Shown here piece by piece: positions 39,301 through 49,902 of a DNA stretch of 64,000 bases. The notes beneath the pieces are model-generated. The model saw only the letters and a program-made list of their open reading frames with translations. It was not told where the DNA came from and did not search any database. The stretch spans positions 103,855,657 to 103,919,656 of the forward strand of contig OX388343.1 of assembly GCA_947579665.1 (NCBI GenBank), in the 5' to 3' direction. The DNA comes from Sympetrum striolatum. Its lineage: Eukaryota > Arthropoda > Insecta > Odonata > Libellulidae. A program made the position numbers and the translations under genes. Position 1 is the stretch's first letter. Each line of letters starts with the position of its first letter.

Positions 39301-41423
39301 TGCGGTTGTAATGGGTTGGTATCTGCAGAGTCTGCCCCGGGCCTAATGGAATGAACCGAAGCTTTTCCAAGATTCCCTTACGCAAAACAGTGGACGCATG
39401 CGCAATGATCCGATAATCGATATTAAAGACGAGATGTAGAGCTCCCGTTTGAGGGTCTCATTCCCGAAGACTAATGAGCCGTGAAAAAGCTTCATACTCG
39501 GGCTTGCTGCAGCCGTAAAACACTATTCCGACAATGAGCATCCGTAGGAATCAATGAGAAGAGGACTTCCCCGATAAGGAATGCTGGAGGATAACGTATT
39601 ACATTATTACTCTCGAAGAGCCCTTTGTTCAAATGTAGCGAGAGTTATTCGAAATTAGGGATGTTCTATGTATTTCTGAGTTCCGGATAATTGATTTTTA
39701 AAGTCAATGACGGGAAGTGGACAGCAATAGATGTTTGTCTTCTCCTTGTTCACTTTGCAGAATGTTTGCGAGGAACCTTCTACACTTTGACTTTTTTGTG
39801 ATTATGGTAACATGTTTTATGTGAAGCTAAAATGTTTTCTGCCTAATATCCTCAGCCTCCTTATCACATAATTGCCTAGAAACTACACCGAATTAAAGAT
39901 AAATAGTTAAAAAACATCCACTAAGAAAAAAAATATTTAGAGAAACCTATATAATTAGTAAACTTGACTTAAAAGTCTTTCCGAGTGAGTTGAAAATAGT
40001 TTACAAGGAAACCTTTCTCTCAGTAATGACATACGGTATTCTAACATGGGGAAACTACTGCAAATCGAGAAAAAGTTTTATTGCGCAAAAAAGGAAGAGA
40101 AATAGCAAAGGTTCAAAGGGAGTGCACTTAAACCCTTGTTCCGCGAGTAAGGAATATTAACCCTTAGCATTTTTGTCTGTGCTTGCGCTGTTCGTGAATT
40201 CAAACCTGGGAAAATGCTTCAGGCAGAAGGATCATCATAATATTTCGACCAAAGGATATGTTAAGCTTAAGGACTCCGTTCTATAGGCTGATTCTGATGA
40301 GGAGATTTGAGCTGATGGCCTTAAAAAATATACTATAAATTTCTGAGAATTTTGAAAAAAATAGGTGTGTACAGTTTAGTAAATAATTGCAACATTATCT
40401 TATATAAAATAATGTCTGCGGTTAGAGAAATTATCTTACGGAAAACTTGCAAATACATCTCTACGATATAAAAATGAAAAACTAAATTCGTTAATAATCT
40501 TATTAACTGTATACACTATAACTTACAAATTAAGTTTTCATTGTAATTGGTTATTGTAAGCTTAGACCAATCGTATCTTTACCTAACATGCATATCCTTG
40601 AAACAATACAGTAAATATTTGGAACCATAATATAGTTTAATTATTCAGAAGAATATATTTGGCGATAGCATTCATGAAAAAATATATTAAATATTGATTC
40701 TTATGGGCATTCTTTTGTGGTTGGTAGCAACCAAATTTCCTACTTATGCGTATTCATTCTTAACTTTCACTTACACTCTTTTACATGTATTCCCTGTCTC
40801 CAAAGACTTTTTTCCTTATTTATATTATTTATTTATTCCTCTATTTTATCCGAAAATTCCATAGAAAGTTAAATTACATTGAATGGCTTTGAAGTAAATT
40901 AAGGCGATTCCTCGAATTAGGTTAACATTTTATCTCGTTAAAAGATTAATTTTCGAACCTTAACTATTATAATTCATCTTTACTAATAAAGAAAACAGAA
41001 TTAGTAAGCTTTTCTTGTATTAAGATCCATTTCTATTAAATATTTCTATTATTAAGGTATTGGAAATCAGAATGTGAAACTTAGTGAATATAAGTAATAT
41101 TAAAAATTAAACAAAGACTTTTTTATGGATGAAGTAAACCATTTATGAAAATTTTGGTTTTCTCTTTGATGAAAGGGATTAAGAATCAGTCTCCCTAAAC
41201 ATTATTAAAATTTAATCGAAAGCTCTTTTATGTGCTTAATCCATATATCAAACATCATTTACGTCAAACTCTGTATCAACTTTAATGCTGTCACGAGATT
41301 TGATTTTTAATAAGATCTCTCTTTCTCAACCACTCCCTCTTCCCAATTAGCGTATCCCGCCCCGTCTCAGTGCACATGCACGCTTCTTTCTGATCTTTTT
41401 TCGCCTCTTTGCACCCGCGGCAG
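30374..41423 (+). other. Vsx: Intron inside the homeobox, 11.05 kb
   Basis: It starts GTGAGC and ends GCGGCAG, with a pyrimidine-rich stretch before the acceptor (TCTTTCTGATCTTTTTTCGCC). It splits the codon for homeodomain residue 5. Apart from the fold-back element at 34122-34292 and a (TA)n tract at 39080-39093 I recognise no genes or transposons. GC-richer unique blocks lie at about 32040-32620, 34640-35040, 36540-37490 and 38930-39600. The rest is AT-rich with no recognisable content. Confidence 0.9.
34122..34292. repeat. Fold-back element, 61-bp arms, hammerhead-like motif (copy 4) in the loop
   Basis: The left arm 34122-34182 and the right arm 34232-34292 are inverted copies that match at 56 of 61 positions. 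They enclose 49 bp. That loop holds CTGAAGA (34202-34208), a perfect 5-bp stem GACTA/TAGTC (34210-34214 with 34220-34224), TAAAC (34225-34229, a change from GAAAC) and AGTC leading into the right arm. The 3' flank TTAATAAAATTTCCTGTGG matches the flank of the other copies. No target duplication is obvious. It resembles the terminus of a retroelement duplicated head to head, or a small non-autonomous fold-back element. Confidence 0.85.
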
Positions 41424-41547
41424 GACCATCTTCACGAGCTATCAGCTGGAGGAACTGGAGAAGGCATTCAAGGAGGCCCACTACCCCGACGTCTACGCCA
41501 GGGAAATGCTCTCCCTTAAGACGGACCTCCCAGAGGACAGGATACAG
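41424..41547 (+). CDS. Vsx: Vsx-type homeobox gene, internal exon B (homeodomain residues 6-46)
   Basis: This 124-nt exon completes the arginine codon begun in the previous exon (residue 5) and then encodes 41 residues, from [15 protein letters not shown] through [15 protein letters not shown] to DLPEDRIQ. In homeodomain numbering these are residues 6 to 46. The conserved F8, L16 and F20 are present, and the sequence is near-identical to Vsx1/Vsx2 (Chx10) homeodomains as I recall them. Helices 1 and 2 and the turn are encoded here. The DNA-recognition helix with W48, F49 and N51 must be on the next exon, which is not in the window. The splice point after Q46 is a known intron position of paired-like homeoboxes. 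The donor is GTGAGG. There are no stops or odd residues, so the gene looks functional here. The exon is clearly GC-richer than the flanking introns. Confidence 0.96.
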
Positions 41548-42374
41548 GTGAGGTTCCTCATTGCGGATTCGATCTACTTACTTTGAACTTTTAACACGTT
41601 ATCTGTGATACTTATTAGACTAAATCAACGAATACAAATCACCCCACCATCAAATAATTCAGTCTTCATCTGTTCTAGTAATATTGATTCGGTTTTTAAA
41701 TATTATTTTGAAAATTCAAGTTGATGATGTCACCTTATATTTTTTTCAAAAGATGTTATTGTTTTGCAAAAATTGACAAGATCGATTTCGTATTTTCGGA
41801 TGGAACGCTTCAATAACGTCATGGACAAGAAATTGCTCTGAAGAATAGATGTGCGCAAGTTAACGTAATGCGTCATTCTTCCGAAGTTATGTAATAGAGG
41901 ACAAGTGGAAATGTTCAAATATATACATATATATAATATTTCAAAATTTTTTTCTATTTTTTGTCGCAGCGCGGCACACATTTCACTGAATTATTTCATT
42001 CTTATAGCCTTCATCGTAATTCAAATTGGTCTATCATCATATCAACGCCATTTATAGTTTGTATTATATAAAGGATTAAGTCCCTCCTGTTAAACTTCCA
42101 TAAATTCTTATTTAATTTATGGTTAATATGAAAAGACCTCAGGTAAAGCTTTATCGTCGTTACATGTTATACTATTTGCAAGATGTATGTACGTACGATA
42201 ATAATTAAAAATATGGATAAAAGTAACGAAAAATCCGCTCTCGATCCGAGATTCCGTTCGTTCCATTTCTAATTTTCCACCAAATATTCGATCCAGAAAT
42301 AATTGCTTCGAAATTAAGTTTCCTAAAGTGAACCTAATAGATTCACGATTATATTTTGTATGCTCCAGAATGAT

Positions 42375-42450
42375 TTAACGTTGCCACCTGGCCTGAAGGC
42401 CAACTTGCAACGTGAACTTGATTAAATAAGTAAATAAATAAAAATCGCGG
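42375..42450 (+). repeat. Possible retroelement 3' tail with AAAT-type repeats
   Basis: A CTGGCCTGAAGGCCAAC palindromic segment is followed by TTGATTAAATAAG and a TAAATAAATAAAA tail. Short tandem A-rich tails after a hairpin are typical of LINE and SINE 3' ends. There is no coding sequence and no target duplication to prove it. Confidence 0.3.
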
Positions 42451-45400
42451 TTTTCCTAGATTATGTCTTCTCTTTTAGACTTCGGCGATAGGAATCTGGA
42501 AAAGGGTAAACATGCGGTAAGAAGGGGAGAAGAAAAAAGAATCAGCAGATGTGTGAGGAACAGTTGCTAGGCGACGATGGGACTGCGTGGACGAGTGCGT
42601 TATAAAAGCACATCCTTCTCATCTTTGTTCACATGCGGATCTGTCCTCCACTGCCTATCAAAAGTTCCATTTTTCTCCCCAACGAGATTCTTCCTTTCTG
42701 TATCCCTCCCCTTCCAATCTCATCACTCCTACGCCATTTAAACTCCTTTTCCATATGTAAACCACCGCTGCATAATTCGGTGGCTGCGAAAAAAAAAAGA
42801 TTCCTCGCGATCTTTTTCGACTTGACTGCATTCATTTTTATCTCTTGGATCTTAACTCGTTTTTTTATATTTAATTGCAATCTCCTACTCATTAACGTCA
42901 CTGTTTAAGATAAGTGTGATTTGTGCTAGCAGTAATCGAAATGAAAGGTAGCGAAGAGGAGAGAGTGAAAACTCGAGAGCTCTCGTATGAGAAGAGGGTC
43001 GAAAATCACGTCGAAAAGGAATTCTTAGTGACGAGAAATAGGAATTCACCCGATTTCATTGCCAATGATACTCTTATTTTAAAAGCAGGAAACTGTAGAA
43101 ATAAACTTTAGTGAAAGAACGAAGGCGAATCATCAAATGCTCTTAAATAGGGGTCAGCGATGCACGTAGCCAACGACAGATTCTCCGAGGGACATATTCG
43201 TGCATTGAAGGATTTGCCACATTCGGTTATTAAACCTATATTTCTAGAGTTTAAAAATTAACGTATGAATTAAATTCATATTTCAAAAATCTTATGTTTG
43301 CACTGCTTACCCGTTACATCGGATAAGTTGGAGCCTCTTAGAGGCAAAGCTGAGAAGAATTAAAAAACGAATCAGAATAAATAGAAGCCGCTTCAATAGC
43401 ATTTTACATATCCTGACGTAAGTATGCGTACTTAATCCAATTTACTTTTTAATGAAAACTCCTTTCAACTCTAGAAATATCTTGCTGTACATGATGCAAT
43501 TGAACGAGTGGCACTTCAGTCTTCAGTCGTTAGATATGCTTTTCTGAAGAAATGCGTTTAAGCACAGTTGGCTTAACAAGAGCGCGATAACGCGATTTCG
43601 AAGTGAACACCGTGGAATTTTTGCTCTATTTTCACCGTAATGTCCTTACGCGAATGAAACTATTTTACGCGTGCCTTCTTCTTTCTTCCACGCTTCATTG
43701 CCTCCTTTTCCACTAAATAAACATCCTTTGAGAGGAAGTCTCCGACACGAAGCTGAAATCCTTTCCTCTACATTAGCGGCGGAGTAATGGAGGCATGGAA
43801 ATGAAAGGCAGATGATTCGAAAAATGTCTTAAACCCTCCCTAAGAAAAAATTAAGGAAACGTATTTCCGTTATTATTTCCTTTTTTAAGATGGAGATGAT
43901 ATTCTGTGCGCCCAATCTTGGGTCCTTCGCCGATCGGAAAATGGCTTCTTTTTTAAAGCGATGTCCTTTGATGTCCGCCTCATTTGCCTTTTTTCATCCT
44001 TGTGAAGCGAGCCGCGGGTTGAATTTTCCGGTGAGAAGCCCCCGGGCAAAGGCAACTCCTTCGCATTTTATTTCCAGCGAAATGGGCACGACTGTCCAAT
44101 GCTCTAATTAAGAGTCCACTCGCTAGAAAACGGAGAACCCCTTGCTGACTATCCTAACGTCTTAGAGAAGGGAAATACCGATCAAGAGAATAATGAAAAA
44201 ATAGTTCGATATTTAATTAAATTCCTCGTTGACATCGACGATTCCTACTTATACCGTCGAGTTAGAGGTGTCTACAAACAATTAGTTTGTTTAAATTTGA
44301 TTAAGGGCAATTTAAAATGTAATTGATGAGAATCCCACTGATTTGGTGGTCATTAAAGATTTGTCGAAAGCGGTAGATGTTTTGATATCAGATTATACGT
44401 ATAATATAAGATTATGTATAATAATACCCTTATTAATCAAACATATATTACGAGCAGATGATTAAGCTGATTGTCTCAGAAAACAAATTTTAATAAACGA
44501 ACTGTAAAAAACCGCAAGAAATTAAATAATTATAACTAAAAGAGTCTTTCTGTCTAAATATAATCGTGTTAAATATATGGAGAGGAATGGATAAAGTATG
44601 AGTCATAGTACGACCAAGTATATTTAAAAAGCCTTTCCCTCTATTTTATATAATATAAAATGAATGTTATTACAAATAAATATACTTCCATAAAAACATA
44701 AATTAATGCTTAGAGGCCAGTGGTGTTTATTTCAAAAGAGACCTAAACTGAGAACTAAATTAATAGCATTTATAAATGTTCTCTTGCGTATAGCAAGAGA
44801 GTGAGGCTAATGGTCGTGGCAGGGGGAAAACATAAGCCTGATTGGACTAAACCCATAAAAGATCACAAAACTTCCTGTTACAAGTACATCTACTTTCATC
44901 AAGGCATTTTTAGGAAGATTCAAGGTAAATCAACCTACATCCGTAGCTTTTGCTATTGAATTCGAAACTGATTTCAACTATTATTTTTTTTAACACAGCT
45001 ACGCAGTCATGACCTGTTTAGTTGCTCTCTCAAATCTATACTCCATTTGTATATTTCATTACTCCTATTCCCACGGTGTGAAAATCCCTTTTAAATCTCC
45101 CAAATTGAAGTCCTTGTTTTTTTTTCAAAGGCCGGTTTCCATTTCAGAGCGAACACCCACGTAATAAAGGACTTGAGGGCAGGAAGTCATTCTTGCGCCT
45201 CAAGTATTGCAGGAAGACAGGCTAAAGGGCAAAACATATTGCCAAGGCCAATTAGCAATGTATTTCCTATTATACCTTATACGAAAAATAATTACACGCT
45301 GAATATTTCAAATAGTTTTTGATTTTCTTGCTTTTATCTATGATAAATTTAATGCCCTGGGGTTGTCGACTTTTGATTGGATATTGTCCTAATAATATCG

Positions 45401-47689
45401 TGACAATAAATGTAAAGTAGGAAAGAATATCCATCCTAGTCTTACCGTCCAACTATTTCGATTCAAGTTGGTATTTTAAATAAATAAGATGCTGAATGAC
45501 AATTCAATAAAATTATTCGGATTTGGTCTTAAAAAGGATTTCCTCTGTAAACTTTCCGAGAAAGAATAAATATCAAATACTAAAATGAAGTAAAACTTTT
45601 AGTGATAAAAAACATAAAATTTTCTTTATTGATTAAAATTTGACATCAGTAGTTGCCTGCTCATATAATAATTAATTAATTTCTAATATTATTGTTATCA
45701 CTGTTAAACCGACTATTATGAACTACTTACTCGCCGTTTTGAAACGGAATAGTTTAATCAAGTAGAACTCAAGGCGACAATAGATGTCTATGCAAATGCT
45801 TAGCATTCAGAATCCATCTTACTTGCGCGACAATTCGGAGATTTTTCAAGTAACTACGTGGTCGTGTAACCTTCATCTTGACACCCATGCTCTCGCCTTT
45901 TTCTTCACCGGGATTTGCTTTAGTTAATCTTTAGCCCTATTTTCCATGACAACAGCCATTCCTTTAAGGCTCACCGGCCGCTCTAACCGGAGGCGACTTC
46001 TTTGCAGACTCGAAATTAATTAGACGCCCGCGGAATAACTCAAAAGAGCGGGGAAATGGAAACACTCGGCGGAGAGATCTCTCAGACGAAAAAAGAGCGA
46101 AGAAATTCAGCGAAAGAAGAAGAAGGGAGGAAAGTGCGAGGAATTTCGTAGTGCGTGTGATTGCGAAATATTTCGTAAAAAGATGCGGATGCTGAAAAAA
46201 GCACGTCGCCGAAGTGCCGAGCCTTTTTACGCGGATTTATTTTCCGCAAGATTGGCCGCTCTTTTCCCTCGAGCGGTTACTTTATAAAAAGGGCTTTCGA
46301 CGAGCGTCTTTCCTCGTTCTTCCCCACCGTCACTTCCATCAGCGCCATTCGGGATTCTCATTGGTTCAGGGAAGAAGCATCGGGAGGAAGTTTTCTCCTA
46401 TTGTTCCCTAGGTCTTGTGCAATAGCTTTCGCTATTGAAGAATTCTGTACCGAAGTATTTTCTGAATTTCTTTCGGCTATTTTGCCAATTCGCAATTTTC
46501 TCCAGTTGCCAATTTCTTCATTGAATGAGTATTTAACCTATATAAAGAGCAGAATGAATATATATATGGAGAAATATAGATAAGGAGAAAATATGAACGT
46601 TTTGATATATATCACGGCGAATTTATTTCGTAAGTAATCTTAAGAACAAAGAAAATAGAACTACAATACTACCCTAACACAAGTTATCTCTTACAAATTA
46701 ACACAGTTAAACTTTCTTCTATTAACATCTTTTATGTTAGATTAAGGTTAGCAATTGAAAATGTTCAGTTAATCTCAGCGAGATAAATAAATAGCAGTTA
46801 ACCTTTGACTGATAATTATGTATCAATGCTGGAATCATTTGGTGATTTCATTATGTGGCAGAAGATGAAAAATCTATGTAAAATGACGGTTTATATCTCT
46901 CCGGCATATGAGATGTTCATCATGTATTTAAATTCGACAATTCTCTATCTGGTACGAATGCTAGATAAAACTCAGTTGCTGAAGGGTGAATGTTATTTCT
47001 GAATGGGTAAGACACGAGTAACGCCTGTCTTTCCTACAATTAATCGCATAACGCGACACTCTCTTCGCATTATCCTAGAAGGTTAGAAAATTTCCCCTTA
47101 GACTTATCTCTCGTATTCTTTCTCTTCTCTTCATTGAATCCAATCCCTCTAAATGGACCACTGCACCACGTGTACCAAATGAGAGACGCCTCTCGATCAC
47201 GCGTCTTTTTAATTGACCGCTGAGCAATCATTAACCTCCTCTCCCCGACGCCTCCCTCCGAAAATAGCCTCATTGACGCTGTGGCGGCCAAATAAACGAG
47301 GGCACGCTAAACGCTACTCAAATCATCGGATGCGTTCTCTAGTCATATTACGATCGTGAAATAATAGGCGGGACTCCTTTGGATTGAGCCTCTATTGGAT
47401 TGCATGCCAATTAGCAATGCAGAAATGTGCGCGAAAAATAATTTGTAAGTGCTAGAAGTAAACAGTCCCAATGAACACTTAAGCGGTTTTCAAAATTGAT
47501 AATAAAGAGACCCCATGGATTAGGACAGCATCTTGTTCGGACGATAAATACACAAAATAAATATCACAAAGTAGTAATATTTAATCGCTTTACTATAATA
47601 ATAATTAGTGTTTTTTGTTGGATTTATCTTAATCAAAGACGACCATTCTTACAATCAATCCCATTTATATTTTTAAGACACATGAGCAG

Positions 47690-47750
47690 CCATACCCTAA
47701 CCAGGATTCGAACCCGAGGCCTCTGCGTTTCAAAACTTCTAGGGTGCTAA
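47690..47750 (-). repeat. tRNA-like SINE head (degenerate), minus strand
   Basis: On the minus strand, GGTTCGAATCC (complement of 47704-47714) is a B box inside CTCGGGTTCGAATCCTGG. ACCCTA/TAGGGT (47694-47699 with 47740-47745) could close as a remnant acceptor stem, but only about 40 nt lie between, too few for a complete tRNA. A deleted tRNA-derived SINE head is the best reading. Confidence 0.5.
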
Positions 47751-48547
47751 TTAAATTTGGAAATGCCGAATTTGAGGATTAGAGCGATGACTAGGAAAAA
47801 GAAGTAAAAATCATATCATTTACACCTGACCATGCTGATGTGCTAATATGTATACTAATACACCTAACAACAACCACATCTCCAAATAACTCAACACTAC
47901 ACTCATATTCACAGTACTCCCCCTAAAATTTTAATCTCTTGCTCTTTATCTTCAAAGTGGATTTAATTAATGGCGAATGAGTGTTCGGTTTTGTAGGAGA
48001 GGCTTTGAACTACGATTTTTTGGTTATGTTACGGTAATGTTACGTTAGGTAGAGGGGATGTGCATTTTCTCTGAATCCCAACTTTACCGATTGTCCCAGC
48101 AACGTAACATAGCATGGCCATTAGCACCGCCGTCGTGTTTATTAAATGGACCAATTAAGAGGAAAGGGGAGGTAGGCCTCATTTTTTTAACTCATAGGTA
48201 TCCTTTGCAAAGCTCGTAGTTTCCCCCCGTTTGTCTACTTTGCCAAGCTGAAGGAATGATCGAGCAATTAGAAGCCTTGTGAGAATATGCTAAAGAATAT
48301 GTGAGCTTGTAGTTGCGTTGGATGCCAAAGGTCTGCTTTTTTGAGAAAACGTGCGGAATTTTTGAGAGACATTCGGGAACATTTTATGGCGTGTTTAAAT
48401 AAATTGGGCGTAAAATTAAGAAAAATTATGTATGCAAATTGCTATAAAGATCCTCTCTTCAGACTGTTCACGAACTAAATTGATAGTAAAAACGCTTAAA
48501 ACATGAGATATGTTGATGAAGGAAGAATAAAAAAACGTTTACACGAT

Positions 48548-48602
48548 ACCATAGGATTTAATGCACACGGCCTAGGTTTCGACGCGTAGCATCATCGCCA
48601 GG
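48548..48602 (-). repeat. Hammerhead-like dispersed motif, copy 5 (minus strand)
   Basis: Read on the minus strand: CCTGGCGATGATGC, a partial stem around ACGCGT, GAAAC (complement of 48576-48580), CTAGGCCGTG, then ATTAAATCCTATGG. The ATAAATCCTAT-like flank matches copy 1. The first block is diverged. Confidence 0.55.
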
Positions 48603-49585
48603 TAGGGGCCGAAACAGTGGATTTTGTCATGAGAAAAAGAAATGGCAATTCGAAAACTATTCGTTATAGAATAGGTACTAAAATTAACATTTTAATATAA
48701 CATAGGCCCAGTATCTAAAGATATATGGGTTCATCGACTTGAAGGATTCTCAGACGTAAAGCAATCTGTATCTAAGATTAGAAGTTTCATTTTAGTGTAA
48801 TTAAATAAAGTACAGGATGTTTGCAAAGTCTTCATCCGATTTCAGATTACGAAAAAATCGTGAAAACGTTTTATGGCATTTTAGGGGGACACAGAACAAT
48901 CTTAAAAAACTTGAATATAACTTAAATTTGTTTCGTTTTGAATTATGTTTGTTTATTATTATTTCATTTAAATACGTTTTAAACTGATTAATGACTTTGT
49001 AAACTCCCAGTTTATTAAGTATTTTAATTAATTTTTTATGGAATCTATTTCTATTAAACATAATAGAAATATATCAGAAATCTGTATACCCTGATATTTG
49101 CATTGCGTTATTGCTATAAAACTAGCAAACTCATTTTACTTTAATCCTTATAAACAAGACTCATTTCTTAAGATAATACTACGTTGGAATAACGACCCAC
49201 GACCTAGTAATCTTCAAAATAGAAGTGACATTATTAAGGTACGCGAACAACTTCCGACATTCTTGAGAGAATTTAAGGGCAAAGAGGGAGGAATAGGAAG
49301 TTGAGAGGGAAAACGACACGAAAATAAGTTCCTTGAGTAGCTGGAAATTCCTTCAAATAATTGCTTCTTGCGTGTTAAACGGCAATTGCAGGGAGTACAA
49401 ATAAAACAAGAGCAAATCCAGGCGTGATAAAGCGATGTTACAATGTAACAGAGAAGTAAGGACTATGGGTAACAGAATCTTTATCAAGCACAAAGTAGTA
49501 AATGATATTGAAATGAGATACCCAATCAATTTTCCCACTATTGAAAAAATTTGAATTCTTGTTAACTGCGATGAATATCTAAATC

Positions 49586-49902
49586 TTTTAGACCAGAGGT
49601 TCCCAAAGTGTGGTCCGCGGACCCCCGGGGGTCCGCTGCAATATTTTTTGGGGTCTACAGACGCGCAGTGTTCACATTAAATATAACATTGTGTTTGACA
49701 ATTATATTGTTATTTTGCTAGAGAAATTCTTTTTTTGCGAATGTCTTAAACTAGTATGTTCTTCTTTGAATTAAAAAACAATATATATATGAGTTTGTAA
49801 TATTATTGTTTGGTTCATGGCAAAGCTGAGAAGGGGTCCCTGAGTTTTTTCCTCTTTCAAGGGGTCCACGGACTCGAAAGTTTGGGAATCGCTGTTTTAG
49901 AC
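49586..49902. mobile_element. Non-autonomous hAT-type DNA transposon, 301 bp, with 8-bp target duplication
   Basis: The element spans 49594-49894. The left end is CAGAGGTTCCCAAAG; the right end, read inward on the other strand, is CAGCGATTCCCAAAC, and both run into a GTCC..GGACCCC block. The 8-bp direct repeat TTTTAGAC lies exactly at 49586-49593 and 49895-49902. CAG-initial short terminal repeats with 8-bp duplications define the hAT superfamily. There is no transposase, so this is a MITE-like copy mobilised in trans. A perfect 20-bp palindrome (49617-49636, GCGGACCCCC and its complement) sits in the left subterminal region and may be a transposase-binding or structural feature. The interior is AT-rich. 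Confidence 0.93.

Noticed and set aside
42633..42908. A 91-codon open frame right after the TATA-like box
   Set aside because: The opposite strand is open over the same span (42629-42901), the product is low-complexity hydrophobic sequence, and the ATG would lie at the predicted transcription start.
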